Assembly (NCBI RefSeq): GCF_003236395.1
Contig: NZ_POUD01000052.1
Location: 1 to 42,570 of the forward strand
DNA from: Nonomuraea aridisoli
GTDB lineage: Bacteria; Actinomycetota; Actinomycetes; Streptosporangiales; Streptosporangiaceae
Reading direction: 5' to 3'
Length of the DNA: 42,570 bases
Part shown: positions 24,276-33,863 of the stretch, in pieces
How the letters are laid out: every line of letters starts with the position of its first letter
Position numbering within the stretch: position 1 is the first letter of the stretch
Made by a program: the position numbers and the translations under genes
The notes under the pieces: generated by a model
What the model was told of the DNA's origin: nothing
Seen by the model: the letters and a program-made list of their open reading frames with translations, nothing else
The model's database searches: none

Positions 24276-26636
24276 ATGAGGGCCCAGGAACCCATCGACA
24301 CAGGTTCGGCGTCCGGCGAGAGCGAACGGTGGCGGGACCCGCGCCTGACCCCCGCCGAGCGGGCCGACGCGCTCATCCCGCTCATGACTTTGGAAGAGAA
24401 GGTCGCCCAGCTCGTGGGTCTGTGGGTCGGCGCCGACGCCTCAGGGGGAGGCGTCGCCCCGCACCAGACCGACATGAGCCCGGGCCCGGCCTGGCAGGAC
24501 GCCATCCGCCAGGGGCTCGGCCAGCTGACCCGCCCGTTCGGCACCGCCCCCGTGGACCCGGTGGCGGGCGCCCGCTCGCTGGCCGCCTCGCAGGCGGAGA
24601 TCGTGGCGGCCAGCCGCTTCGGGATCCCGGCCCAGGTGCACGAGGAGTGCCTGACCGGGTTCGCCGCCTGGCGGGCGACCGTCTACCCGGCGCCGCTGAG
24701 CTGGGGGGCGTCCTTCGACCCCGCTCTGGTGGAGCAGGTCGCCGCGCGGATCGGCCGGTCCATGCGCGCCGCCGGCGTGCACCAGGGCCTGGCGCCGGTG
24801 CTCGACGTGACCCGCGACTACCGCTGGGGCCGTACGGAGGAGACGATCGGCGAGGACCCCTACCTCGTCGGCACGGTCGGCGCGGCGTACGTGCGCGGTC
24901 TGGAGGGCGCCGGCGTCGTCGCCACGCTGAAACACTTCGCCGGCTACTCCGCCTCCCGCGGCGGGCGCAACCTCGCCCCCGTGCCCATGGGCCGCCGCGA
25001 GCTGGCCGACGTGCTGCTGCCGCCGTTCGAGATGGCCCTGCGCCTCGGCGGCGCCAGATCCGTCATGAACTCCTACGCCGAGATCGACGGCGTGCCCGTC
25101 GCCGCCGACGAGAGCCTGCTCACCGGCCTGCTGCGCGACGAATGGGGCTTCACCGGCACCGTCGTCGCCGACTACTTCTCGATCCGCTTCCTCGAACGCC
25201 TGCACGGCGTCGCGGCCGACGCGGGAGAGGCCGCCGGGCTCGCGCTGCGCGCCGGGATCGACGTCGAGCTGCCCACCGTCGACACGTTCGGCACGCCGCT
25301 CGTCGAGGCGGTCAAGGCCGGCGCGGTGGACGAGGCGCTGGTCGACCGGGCCCTGCGCCGCGTCCTGATCCAGAAGGCCGAGCTCGGCCTGCTGGACGAC
25401 GGCCGGCAGGCGCTGCCCGGACCGGCCGAGGAGGTGCGCCTCGACGACGACGAGAGCGGCGAGCTCGCGCTGCGCCTGGCCAGGGAGTCGGTCGTGCTGC
25501 TGCGCAACTCCGGCGTCCTGCCGCTCGCCCCCGGCCGCCGGGTGGCGCTGGTGGGGCCGCTGGCCGACGACCCGATGGCGATGCTCGGCTGCTACACCTT
25601 CCCCGCGCACGTCGGCCCGCACCCCGAGCACGGGCTCGGCGTCGAGTTGCCGACGCTGCGGGCCGAGCTCGCCGCCCGCCTCCCGGACCTGGCGTACGCG
25701 CGGGGCTGCGGCATCACCGGCGACGACACCTCCGGCATCGCCGAGGCGGCCGCCCTCGCCGCGGCGAGCGACGTGTGCGTGCTCGCGGTCGGCGATCGGG
25801 CCGGGCTGTTCGGGCGCGGCACCTCCGGCGAGGGCTGCGACGCCGCCGACCTGCGCCTGCCCGGCGTGCAGGCGGAGCTGGTCGGCGCGGTGCTGGCGAC
25901 GGGCACGCCGGTCGTGCTCGTGCTGCTGGCCGGCCGCCCGTACGCGCTGGGCCCGGAGACCGACGCGGCGCAGGCCGTCGTGTACGGCTTCTTCCCCGGC
26001 CAGCGCGGCGGCCAGGCCCTCGCCGAGGTGCTGACCGGCGCGGTGAACCCCTCGGGACGCCTGCCCGTCAGCGTGCCCCGCGACGCCGGCGGCCTGCCCG
26101 CCACCTACCTGGCGCCGCCGCTCGGCCGCCGCTCCGGGGTCTCGTCCGTCGACCCGACGCCGGCCTACCCGTTCGGGCACGGGCTGAGCTACACGACGTT
26201 CGAGTGGAGCGACGCCCGGGTGAGCGGCGGCGACACGGCCTGGCCGGTGGACGGCGAGGTGGCCGTCGAGGTCACCGTGCGCAACGGCGGCGCCCGCGAC
26301 GGCGCCGAGGTCGTCCAGCTCTACCTGCACGACCCGGTGGCGCAGACGACCAGGCCGGTGGTCCGGATGATCGGCTACGCCCGGGTGCCGCTGGCGGCGG
26401 GGGAGTCGGCACGCGTGACCTTCACCGTTCCGGCGGACGTCACGTCGTTCACGGGGCTCAAGGGCCGGCGCGTCGTCGAGCCCGGCGAGGTCGAGCTTCG
26501 GCTCGGCCGTTCCAGCGCCGAGGCGGCGGCGACGCTGCCGCTGCGCCTGGTCGGCGCGGAACGCGAGGTCGGTCACGCGCGCCGGCTGGAGGTGCCGGCG
26601 CGCATCGATCGCGACACCCCGGAGGGCGGAGGATGA
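24276..26636 (+). CDS. GH3 glycoside hydrolase (beta-xylosidase/beta-glucosidase type)
   Basis: A 786-residue family 3 glycosidase without a signal peptide, so probably cytoplasmic and acting on imported oligosaccharides. The (alpha/beta)8 domain carries APVLDVTRDYRWGRTEE, the substrate-binding LKHFAGYSASRGGRN and GTVVADYFSI with the nucleophile at about Asp299. The alpha/beta sandwich domain (residues about 400-600; GYFFPGQRGGQALAEVL-like) and a C-terminal fibronectin type III-like domain (EVVQLYLHD, GYARVPLAAGES) follow. ATG 24276 is preceded by AAGGGA. It is first in an operon with two permeases and a solute-binding protein, and its stop overlaps the first permease start. With the GH67 gene nearby, beta-xylosidase activity is the best guess. 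Confidence 0.88.
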   Translation: MRAQEPIDTGSASGESERWRDPRLTPAERADALIPLMTLEEKVAQLVGLWVGADASGGGVAPHQTDMSPGPAWQDAIRQGLGQLTRPFGTAPVDPVAGARSLAASQAEIVAASRFGIPAQVHEECLTGFAAWRATVYPAPLSWGASFDPALVEQVAARIGRSMRAAGVHQGLAPVLDVTRDYRWGRTEETIGEDPYLVGTVGAAYVRGLEGAGVVATLKHFAGYSASRGGRNLAPVPMGRRELADVLLPPFEMALRLGGARSVMNSYAEIDGVPVAADESLLTGLLRDEWGFTGTVVADYFSIRFLERLHGVAADAGEAAGLALRAGIDVELPTVDTFGTPLVEAVKAGAVDEALVDRALRRVLIQKAELGLLDDGRQALPGPAEEVRLDDDESGELALRLARESVVLLRNSGVLPLAPGRRVALVGPLADDPMAMLGCYTFPAHVGPHPEHGLGVELPTLRAELAARLPDLAYARGCGITGDDTSGIAEAAALAAASDVCVLAVGDRAGLFGRGTSGEGCDAADLRLPGVQAELVGAVLATGTPVVLVLLAGRPYALGPETDAAQAVVYGFFPGQRGGQALAEVLTGAVNPSGRLPVSVPRDAGGLPATYLAPPLGRRSGVSSVDPTPAYPFGHGLSYTTFEWSDARVSGGDTAWPVDGEVAVEVTVRNGGARDGAEVVQLYLHDPVAQTTRPVVRMIGYARVPLAAGESARVTFTVPADVTSFTGLKGRRVVEPGEVELRLGRSSAEAAATLPLRLVGAEREVGHARRLEVPARIDRDTPEGGG

Positions 26637-27610
26637 CCACGGCCGAGACGCTGGAACCGGAGACGATCAAGGAGCGGCCCGATCCCGGGCGCCGCACGAG
26701 CCGCGGCGGCGGCTCGTGGCGGCGGGCGCTGCGCCGCGACTGGCAGCTGTACTCGCTGGCGCTCCTGCCGCTGCTGTTCTTCCTCATCTTCCGGTACGCC
26801 CCCATGCTGGGGAACATCATCGCCTTCCGGAAGTTCGAGCCCGGCGGCGACATCTTCGGCGAGGAGTGGGTGGGGCTCCGCTACGTGCGGATGTTCCTCA
26901 GCGACCCCACGTTCTGGAACGTCTTCACCAACACCCTCGTCCTCGGCGGGCTGACCCTGCTGTTCTGCTTCCCGCTGCCGATCGTGCTGGCGCTGCTGCT
27001 CAACGAGGTCAGGAACCGGAAGATGAAGCGGTTCCTGCAGTCGGTGACCTACCTGCCGCACTTCCTGTCGATCGTGGTCGTGGCCGGCATCGTCATGCAG
27101 TTCCTGTCGCTCGACGGGCCGGTCAACCAGATCCTGCAGATGGCGGGCGGCGAGCCGATCTCGTTCATGCAGCGGCCCGAGTGGTTCCGCACGATCTACG
27201 TCTCCTCCGAGATCTGGCAGACCGTCGGCTGGGGCACGATCCTCTACCTGGCCGCGCTGACCACCATCGACGAGCAGCTCTACGAGGCCGCCAGAATCGA
27301 CGGCGCGAGCCGGTGGCGGCAGATCTGGCACGTGACCCTGCCCGGCATCCGGCCGACCGCGGTCACGCTGCTCATCCTCAACATCGGGACGTTCATGGCG
27401 GTGGGCTTCGAGAAGGTCCTGCTGCTGTACAACCCGCTCACCTATCCGACCGGCGACGTGATCTCCACGTACGTGTACCGGATGGGCGTGCAGTCGAGCA
27501 ACATGAGCTACGCAGCGGCCATCGGCCTGTTCGAGGCGCTGATCGGGCTCACCCTCATCATCTCGGCGAACGTCATCTCCAAGCGCACAGTTGGGACGAG
27601 CCTGTGGTGA
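26633..27610 (+). CDS. CUT1 sugar ABC transporter permease, LplB/UgpA-type
   Basis: A 325-residue inner-membrane permease with six segments. The conserved EAA loop is EAARIDGASRWRQIWHVTLP (about residues 220-239), which docks to the ATPase. The start region RDWQLYSLALLPLLFFLIFRY and YAPMLGNIIAFRKFEPG are characteristic of the LplB/YteP group that handles plant-polysaccharide oligomers. ATG overlaps the GH3 stop (ATGA), and the stop overlaps the second permease. It pairs with that permease to form the channel. No ATP-binding subunit is encoded in the locus. Confidence 0.93.
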   Translation: MTTAETLEPETIKERPDPGRRTSRGGGSWRRALRRDWQLYSLALLPLLFFLIFRYAPMLGNIIAFRKFEPGGDIFGEEWVGLRYVRMFLSDPTFWNVFTNTLVLGGLTLLFCFPLPIVLALLLNEVRNRKMKRFLQSVTYLPHFLSIVVVAGIVMQFLSLDGPVNQILQMAGGEPISFMQRPEWFRTIYVSSEIWQTVGWGTILYLAALTTIDEQLYEAARIDGASRWRQIWHVTLPGIRPTAVTLLILNIGTFMAVGFEKVLLLYNPLTYPTGDVISTYVYRMGVQSSNMSYAAAIGLFEALIGLTLIISANVISKRTVGTSLW

Positions 27611-28482
27611 CCCATCACGTGACCCGGGGCTACCGGATCTTTCAGGGTTTCAACGCCGTCATCCTGGCCGGCGTCGTGGTCGCGACGCTGTACCCGTTCG
27701 TCAACATCGTCGCCCAGTCGTTCAGCGACGAACGCTACATCCTGTCGGGCCAGGTGAACCTCATCCCCAAGGGGTTCAACCTGACGACGTACCAGATCGT
27801 CGCCTCCGACCCGATGTTCTGGATCAACTACCGCAACACGGTGGTCTACACGGTCGTCGCCACCCTGATCGCGATGGTGCTGACCACCTGTTACGCGTAC
27901 GTGCTGTCGAAGAGGCATCTCAAGGGCCGCACCTTCCTCATCTGGGTCGCGGTCTTCACCATGTTCTTCAACGGCGGCCTGATCCCCAACTACGTGCTGG
28001 TCACCAGCCTGGGGCTGAAGAACACGATCTGGGCCATCGTCCTGCCCAACGCGATCAGCGTCTTCAACCTGCTCGTCATGAAGGCGTTCTTCGAGAACAT
28101 GCCGGACGAGCTGGAGGAGGCCGCCTCCATCGACGGCCTGAACACCTACGGCATCCTGTGGCGGATCGTGCTGCCGCTGTCGAAGGCGGTGATCGCCACG
28201 ATGCTGCTGTTCTACGCCGTCTCGTTCTGGAACTCGTGGTTCGCGGCGTTCCTCTACATGAACGAGGCCGACCTCTTCCCGGTCACCGTCTACCTGCGCA
28301 ACCTCATCGCCGGCGCCACGGGCGCCGAGGGGGCGGGGGCCGCGGTCGCCGACGTGACGCAGGCGGCCTCCAACATCAAGTCGGTGACGATCGTGCTCAC
28401 CGTCCTGCCGATTCTGGCGATCTATCCGTTCGTCCAGCGGTACTTCGTCTCCGGCGTCATGCTCGGCGCGGTCAAGGGTTAA
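27604..28482 (+). CDS. CUT1 sugar ABC transporter permease, LplC/UgpE-type
   Basis: A 292-residue inner-membrane permease with six segments. Its EAA loop reads ELEEAASIDGLNTYGILWRI, and the N-terminus (NAVILAGVVVATLYPFVNIV, then QSFSDERYILSGQVNLIPKG) is typical of the LplC/YtcP branch. Two adjacent GTG codons (27604 and 27607) are possible starts; both lie inside the last codons of the first permease, so translation is coupled. It ends 49 bases before the solute-binding protein. Confidence 0.93.
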   Translation: MVTHHVTRGYRIFQGFNAVILAGVVVATLYPFVNIVAQSFSDERYILSGQVNLIPKGFNLTTYQIVASDPMFWINYRNTVVYTVVATLIAMVLTTCYAYVLSKRHLKGRTFLIWVAVFTMFFNGGLIPNYVLVTSLGLKNTIWAIVLPNAISVFNLLVMKAFFENMPDELEEAASIDGLNTYGILWRIVLPLSKAVIATMLLFYAVSFWNSWFAAFLYMNEADLFPVTVYLRNLIAGATGAEGAGAAVADVTQAASNIKSVTIVLTVLPILAIYPFVQRYFVSGVMLGAVKG

Positions 28483-28531
28483 GCGCTCCGACGCCTCACA
28501 ACCAGCGCACATCACCGGAAAGGAACCCCCC

Positions 28532-30166
28532 ATGCGAGACATTTCGCGGCGTCAGGCCATCGGTCTGGGCGCGTTCGCCGTCGTGCTAGCGGGCTGCGGC
28601 TCGGGCGAGAGCCCGGCGCAGGGCCAGAACGCCGCCACGGCGAACCGGGCCGGCGCCATGGCGAACTTCGCTGTCGGCCAGCAGTTCAAGGCCACGGAGC
28701 CGGTGAACTTCTCCATCCTGTACAACAACCACTCGTTCTACCCGATCAAGAACGACTGGCTGTTCTGGTCGGAGCTCACCAAGCGCACCAACGTGACGCT
28801 CAACCCGACGGTCGTGCCGCTCAGCGACTACGAGAACAAGCGCGGTCTCATCATCGGCGCCGGCGACGCCCCGCTGATCATCCCCAAGACGTACCACCCG
28901 CAGGAGGAGGCGTTCGTCGCCTCCGGCGCGATCCTGCCGGTCAGCGACTACCTCGACCTCATGCCGAACCTCAAGGACAAGATCGCCAGGTGGCGGCTCG
29001 AGCCCGAGCTGAACACGCTGCGGCAGGCGGACGGGCGCTTCTACCTGCTGCCCGGCATCCATGAGAAGGGCTGGGCCGACTACTCCTACGCGGTGCGGAC
29101 CGACATCCTGGACAAGCTCGGCCTGGAGATCCCCAAGACGTACGACGAGTTCTACACGATGCTCAAGGCGATGAAGGAGGAGTACCCCGACCAGTACCCG
29201 ATGACGGATCGGTGGGGCGTGCCGACGCCGGGCGGGAACCTGTTCAAGCTCGTCGCCCAGGCGTACGGCACCCAGGCCGGCTGGGAGTACCAGCACGCGA
29301 CCTGGGACGCCGCCGCCGGGAAGTTCGTGTACACCGGCGCCATGCCGCAGTACAAGCAGATGATCGAGTACCTGCACAAGCTGGTCGCCGAGAAGCTGCT
29401 CGACCCGGAGAGCTTCACCCAGCAGGACGACCCGGCCAAGCAGAAGTTCGTCTCCGGCAAGTCGTTCGTCATCAGCACGAACGCGCAGGTGCTGATCAAC
29501 GACTACCGCGGCCCGCTGACCGAGAACATCCCGGACGCCGAGATCGTGAAGATCCCGGTGCCCACCGGCCCGATCGGCGAGTACAAGATCGCCGACCGCC
29601 TGGAGAACGGCATCATGATCTCCAAGGAGGCGCTGGAGAACAAGAACTTCGTCGCGATGATGCAGTTCATCGACTGGCTCTGGTACTCCGACTCGGGCCA
29701 GGAGTTCGCCAAGTGGGGCGTCGAAGGCACGACGTTCACCAAGGAGAACGGCACGTACAAGCTGGCCGACGACGTCGACTACGTGGGCCTCAACGCCGGC
29801 GCGCCCAAGCACCTGCAGAAGGACTTCGGCTTCGGCAACGGCGTCTTCGCCTACGGCGGTCCCACCTCGCTGCTGGAGTCCACCTTCTCCGAGGAGGAGA
29901 AGGAGTTCCAGGCCGTCATGAACGCCAGGAAGGAATGGCCGGTCGAGCCGCCGCACCCGTTCACCGAGGAGGAGCGCGAGCAGACCAGCCTCTGGGAGAC
30001 GGCGCTGAAGGACCACGTCACCCAGAACACCCTCCGCTTCGTCCTCGGCGAGCGCGACCTCGGCGAGTGGGACGCCTACGTGAAGGAGCTGGAGGCCAAG
30101 AACAGCACGACCTACATCAACCTGGTCAACGGCGCCTACGAGCGGTTCAAGAAGGAGCACGGCTGA
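28532..30166 (+). CDS. Extracellular solute-binding lipoprotein (LplA/LipO-type)
   Basis: A 544-residue binding protein. The N-terminus MRDISRRQAIGLGAFAVVLA ends in the lipobox LAGC (Cys22) and also has a twin-arginine (SRRQAI), so export may be Tat-dependent with lipid anchoring. The mature part is a family 1-type sugar-binding fold, with DGRFYLLPGIHEKGWADYSY near residue 165 and GVPTPGGNLFKL further on. The large size (over 500 residues) is usual for the LplA group that pairs with LplB/LplC permeases. A GGAAAGGA ribosome site precedes the ATG. It captures the oligosaccharide for the two upstream permeases; a terminator-like stem follows the gene. Confidence 0.93.
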   Translation: MRDISRRQAIGLGAFAVVLAGCGSGESPAQGQNAATANRAGAMANFAVGQQFKATEPVNFSILYNNHSFYPIKNDWLFWSELTKRTNVTLNPTVVPLSDYENKRGLIIGAGDAPLIIPKTYHPQEEAFVASGAILPVSDYLDLMPNLKDKIARWRLEPELNTLRQADGRFYLLPGIHEKGWADYSYAVRTDILDKLGLEIPKTYDEFYTMLKAMKEEYPDQYPMTDRWGVPTPGGNLFKLVAQAYGTQAGWEYQHATWDAAAGKFVYTGAMPQYKQMIEYLHKLVAEKLLDPESFTQQDDPAKQKFVSGKSFVISTNAQVLINDYRGPLTENIPDAEIVKIPVPTGPIGEYKIADRLENGIMISKEALENKNFVAMMQFIDWLWYSDSGQEFAKWGVEGTTFTKENGTYKLADDVDYVGLNAGAPKHLQKDFGFGNGVFAYGGPTSLLESTFSEEEKEFQAVMNARKEWPVEPPHPFTEEEREQTSLWETALKDHVTQNTLRFVLGERDLGEWDAYVKELEAKNSTTYINLVNGAYERFKKEHG

Positions 30167-30175
30167 CCGTCCCGC

Positions 30176-30202
30176 ATCGGGCCGTCTCCGAGGCGGCCCG
30201 AT
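30176..30202 (+). terminator. Strong terminator-like stem after the solute-binding gene
   Basis: ATCGGGCCG (30176-30184) and CGGCCCGAT (30194-30202) form a perfect 9-bp stem with a 9-base loop, ten bases after the solute-binding protein stop. It separates the transport genes from the YesL-like gene; with no T-run it may only attenuate. Confidence 0.6.
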
Positions 30203-30261
30203 ATCCTCCGGGAAAGCGGTTACCAGCGAGGTCCGTCGCGGCGGGCCGGGAAGGGCGCACG

Positions 30262-30960
30262 ATGAGCGACGTGACGGCGGGCGACGTGGCCGGCCGGCGG
30301 TTCGGCAGCGGGCCGTTCTCCCGCGCCGCCGCGCTGGTCTACAACCTCCTGGTCGTCGAGCTGCTGCTCCTGCTCACGACCGTGCCGGGGCTGGCGGGGC
30401 TCGTCCTGCTGGAGCGCGACGCGGCCAACGTGCCGCTGGCCGCCCTCTGCCTGCTGCCGCTCGGCCCCGCCCTCTCGGCCGCCGTGTACGCCCTGCGCCG
30501 CCGGCAGCGCGACCTGACCGACCTCAGCCCCGCGCGGCTGTTCTGGCGCGGCTACCGGCTCAACGCCGCCGGGGCCATGAGGATGTGGGTGCCGTGGCTG
30601 GCCGGGATGACCGTCATCGGCGTCAACCTGGGCAACTTCTCGGCCGCCGGTGTGCCCGGCTGGTGGGCGGTGCTGCTCGTCGTGATCGCGGTGATCGCCA
30701 CACTCTGGGTGGCCAACGCGCTGGTGATCACGTCACTGTTCGTCTTCCGCGCCGTGGACGTGGCCAGGCTGGCGGCGTACGCGCTGGGGCGCTTCCCCGG
30801 CGCCACCGTCGCCAACCTGTGCCTGCTCGTCGTCGCGGCCGGCGTGGTGCTGGTCGCGTCGGAGGCGGTGCTGGCCCTGCTGGCCTCGGTGTTCACCGCC
30901 GTGCTCGGCAGGCAGGCCCGGCCGATGATCACCGAGGTCGAGGAGCGGTTCACTCAGTAG
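30262..30960 (+). CDS. DUF624 / YesL-like membrane protein
   Basis: A 232-residue membrane protein with five to six hydrophobic segments (LVYNLLVVELLLLLTTVPGL near residues 25-44, then LAALCLLPLGPALSAAVYAL). This matches the DUF624/YesL family, repeatedly encoded beside LplABC-type transporters and pectin, rhamnogalacturonan or xylan hydrolases. The function is unknown; an accessory role in uptake or sensing is inferred from context. AAGGG precedes the ATG. The 3' end overlaps the stop region of the convergent GH67 gene by seven bases. Confidence 0.75.
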   Translation: MSDVTAGDVAGRRFGSGPFSRAAALVYNLLVVELLLLLTTVPGLAGLVLLERDAANVPLAALCLLPLGPALSAAVYALRRRQRDLTDLSPARLFWRGYRLNAAGAMRMWVPWLAGMTVIGVNLGNFSAAGVPGWWAVLLVVIAVIATLWVANALVITSLFVFRAVDVARLAAYALGRFPGATVANLCLLVVAAGVVLVASEAVLALLASVFTAVLGRQARPMITEVEERFTQ

Positions 30961-32927
30961 ACGCGGCGCCCGTGGGCGTCCGGGATGCCCGACTTGCGGA
31001 AGAAGTAGGTGTTGATCTGGTCGCGCCACTCCCGCGCGCCGCGCACCTGCTCGTCCAGCAGCTCCCGCACCTTGGCGTGCAGCTCCGGCGGCACGTCGCC
31101 GGCGGCCTTCTCCCACTGCTCCCGCATGGCGGCGGCCTCCTCGGCGCCCGCGAAGTGGGTGTCGTAGATGTGCTGGATCACCGTCGTCCCATCGTGCAGC
31201 ACGTGGCCGTACGGGACGTGGTGGAAGAACAGCAGCAGCTCGTCGGGGCACTCCTCCAGCGACTCGTAGACGTCCGACCACGGCTGCGGGTACTGGCCGG
31301 TGAAGCCCGTGCCGGTCGCGCGCGTGCGGTCGACGCCGACGCCGTCGCGGTCGGCGAAGTGGTACGTGCCCCACGGCGTGTACTCGTAGCCGTCCACGTC
31401 GGGGCCGTAGTGGTGGCCGGGGCGGACCATGAAGCCGACGCCGAGCGGCGCCGTGTAGCGCTCGTACGTGCGCCACGAGCCGTCCATGATCTCGTGCAGG
31501 GTGCGGCGCAGCCGTCCGGTGTCGCCGGGGAAGGTCAGACTGATCCACTCGTCCAGGACGTCCGCCGGGTCCAGGCCGGGCGCCCAGGCGAGCCGGCCGA
31601 ACGCGTACAGGTTGGCCTGGGCCAGCGGATGGCCGGTCCAGTACGGGTCGTCGCCGACGTTGGACACCGCCACCAGCTCGGTGGCCACGTCCGACACCGC
31701 CCGCCCGTCCGGCCCCCACGGCCGGAACCCGAGCACCTCGCGCCACATCGGGGCCAGGTAGCAGACGTGCCTCTGCTGGCCGGTGTACTCCTGCGTCACC
31801 TGCAGCTCCACGGCCAGCCGGGTGTCCGGCATGGCGGCGATCACCGGCGAGACCGGCTCGCGGACCTGGAAGTCGATGGGGCCGTACTTCACCTGGACGA
31901 TCGCGTTGTCGCGGAAGCGCCCGTCGAGCGGGGCGAAGTGGTCGTGGGCGGCGCGGGCGCGGTCGGTGGAGCGGTCGCGCCAGTCCTGGCGGTGGTCGTA
32001 GACGAAGGCCCGCCAGTGCACCACCCCGCCGAACGGCGCCAGCGCGTCGGCGAGCATGTTGGCGCCGTCGGCGTGGTCGCGCCCGTACGCGAACGGCCCC
32101 GGCTGGCCCTCCGAGTCGGCCTTGACGACGTAGCCGCCGAAGTCGGGGATCGTCTCGTAGACGCGCTCGGTCGTGCGCGCCCACCAGGCCCGCACGCCGT
32201 CGTCCAGCGGATCGGCGGTCTCCAGCCCGCCGAGCACGATGGGGGAGGCGAAATTGACCGACAGATGCACGCGGATCCCGTACGGGCGCAACTCGGCGGC
32301 GATGGCGGCGACCTCGCCGAGCCGGTCGGTCAGGAGATGAGCCTCGGTGGCGTGCACGTTCACGTTGTTGACCGCGACCGCGTTGACGCCGCACGCCGCC
32401 AGCAGCCGGCCGTAGGCGCGCACCCGGGCCAGGTCGCCGCGGGGCGCGCCGTCGCGCCAGAAGATCGACCCGCCCGCGTAGCCGCGTTCGACCTGGCCCA
32501 TCACGGGGTGCACGTCGATGTTGTCCCAGTGGTCGAGCATGCGCCGGTGCAGCGCGGGCCGGTGCGTCTCGGCAGGCAGGTCCGCCCCGAACGCCGCCTC
32601 GCCGCGCCGGACCACCTCGAACAGCCCGTACAGCAGCCCGGACGGGCCGCCGGCGACCACCGTCGTGACGCCGTCGCGGCGGCTCAGCACGAACCCCTCG
32701 GGGCCCGTGCCGGCCTCGGGGTCGAGCACGAGCGCGAGGTCGTGGGCGCCGTCCCGGTCGCCGTGCAGGGCGCCGCCGTAGCGGGCGCAGGCGTGCGCGA
32801 CCTCGGCCCTGACGGTGCGGGTCCGGTTGTCGTCGCCGACCACCAGCGTGCGGCGCGAGCCGATCGCCCGGAACGCCTCCGGCGGCAGCCAGGCCGGGTG
32901 GACGCCGTTCGGCTCGGGGATGGTCAC
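30954..32927 (-). CDS. GH67 alpha-glucuronidase
   Basis: A 657-residue cytoplasmic alpha-glucuronidase, close to the usual 680-720 residues, without a signal peptide. Diagnostic blocks are RRMLDHWDNIDVHPVMGQVE, GYVVKADSEGQPGPFAYGRD with the presumed acid Glu, IVQVKYGPIDFQVREP with one catalytic Asp, and LAVELQVTQEYTG with the partner Glu. The enzyme removes 4-O-methyl-glucuronic acid from the non-reducing end of short aldouronic acids made from glucuronoxylan. GTG 32927 is preceded by AAGGAG. It lies on the strand opposite the GH3-transport operon, between it and the LacI gene, and defines the probable substrate of the whole locus. Confidence 0.93.
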   Translation of the reverse strand: MTIPEPNGVHPAWLPPEAFRAIGSRRTLVVGDDNRTRTVRAEVAHACARYGGALHGDRDGAHDLALVLDPEAGTGPEGFVLSRRDGVTTVVAGGPSGLLYGLFEVVRRGEAAFGADLPAETHRPALHRRMLDHWDNIDVHPVMGQVERGYAGGSIFWRDGAPRGDLARVRAYGRLLAACGVNAVAVNNVNVHATEAHLLTDRLGEVAAIAAELRPYGIRVHLSVNFASPIVLGGLETADPLDDGVRAWWARTTERVYETIPDFGGYVVKADSEGQPGPFAYGRDHADGANMLADALAPFGGVVHWRAFVYDHRQDWRDRSTDRARAAHDHFAPLDGRFRDNAIVQVKYGPIDFQVREPVSPVIAAMPDTRLAVELQVTQEYTGQQRHVCYLAPMWREVLGFRPWGPDGRAVSDVATELVAVSNVGDDPYWTGHPLAQANLYAFGRLAWAPGLDPADVLDEWISLTFPGDTGRLRRTLHEIMDGSWRTYERYTAPLGVGFMVRPGHHYGPDVDGYEYTPWGTYHFADRDGVGVDRTRATGTGFTGQYPQPWSDVYESLEECPDELLLFFHHVPYGHVLHDGTTVIQHIYDTHFAGAEEAAAMREQWEKAAGDVPPELHAKVRELLDEQVRGAREWRDQINTYFFRKSGIPDAHGRRVY

Positions 32928-32954
32928 GAGGGCTCCTTCAGGGGTTTTCCGAGG

Positions 32955-33566
32955 TCAGCCGGAGCCCTTGACGGCGCCGTGCTCGTCGGCGACGGCCGGC
33001 TGCCCCGGCACCTTCGACGGCTCCCGCGTCTTCTTGGGCCGGACGCCCTCCAGCGTGGGCTCCAGGCTCGCCCGCGGCGTCCGTCCGGGCGACGGCAGCA
33101 CCACGTCCGGTCGGGCCGAACGGACGACGGGCCGCCTGCGGGCCGGGGGCGCGGGCGCGACCGCCTCAGGTGGCAGCACGGTCTCGTGCGGCCGCGGCGC
33201 GGCGCTCTGCCCGCTCACGGCCCCGGGGGTGTCCGCGGGGGAGGCGGAACGTGCCGGAGCGCTCTGGGGCACGGCCGGACGATCGTCCGGCTCCGCCGGG
33301 GGCGTGGACGGGACCGGTGAGGCGGTCGGGCGCACGCTCAGCGCCGCCGCCGGACGCCGGCCGGGGGTCGGCTCGGCGTCGTCCTCGGGAACCGGCACGA
33401 GGGTGAGCGTGGGCGAGCCGCCCGGCAGCCCGATCAGGATCGCGGCCGCGGCGAGCTGCAGGAGGCCCGCCGCCACGGTGGCGAGCCGTAACGCGCGTCC
33501 CCTGCGTTCCCTGGCCTTGTCGCGGTGCTCGGTCAGCACGGGCGGTCGCGTCCCTGCCGATGCCAT
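32955..33566 (-). CDS. Single-pass membrane protein with long Pro/Ala-rich region
   Basis: A 203-residue protein with a basic N-terminus (HRDKARERRGRALRL), one membrane segment (ATVAAGLLQLAAAAILIGLP, about residues 29-48) and a long Pro/Ala/Arg-rich low-complexity remainder predicted to be outside and disordered. GGAGG precedes the ATG at a longish distance. I do not recognise a family. It precedes the GH67 gene by 27 bases on the same strand and could be co-transcribed, but nothing ties it to sugar use. Confidence 0.55.
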   Translation of the reverse strand: MASAGTRPPVLTEHRDKARERRGRALRLATVAAGLLQLAAAAILIGLPGGSPTLTLVPVPEDDAEPTPGRRPAAALSVRPTASPVPSTPPAEPDDRPAVPQSAPARSASPADTPGAVSGQSAAPRPHETVLPPEAVAPAPPARRRPVVRSARPDVVLPSPGRTPRASLEPTLEGVRPKKTREPSKVPGQPAVADEHGAVKGSG

Positions 33567-33584
33567 GCGCTGCGGTCCTCCAGG

Positions 33585-33671
33585 GTGATTTGGGCGGTCG
33601 AATCACTCGATCTAGGCATGAACGGGCACGCCGGTCAAGAGCGACCGCCGGAAAGATCACGATTGGTGATC
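33585..33671. repeat. GTGAT/ATCAC inverted repeats upstream of LacI
   Basis: Two inverted pairs share the half-site GTGAT: GTGATT (33585-33590) with AATCAC (33601-33606), and GATCAC (33655-33660) with GTGATC (33666-33671, 5-bp spacer). They lie in the 337-bp gap between the diverging Pro-rich membrane protein and the LacI gene and may be binding sites controlling either. Beyond these and the 16-bp duplication I see no gene in this gap. Confidence 0.45.
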
Positions 33672-33863
33672 CACGTTATCGCGCAGGCGCGTGCGGTTCC
33701 ACATGGCCAGGTGGGGCGGCGTGCGGGTGGCCGTCGTTTCGGGGCGAACCACCCGAAACCGGAAGGGCAGCCTGCGCTATGATCGCCACCGACACGCCCG
33801 TGACCTGGAACGATCCGCCGCTCCCAGGCGCCTACCCCGGTCGTCACCACGCCTGTCACCAGC

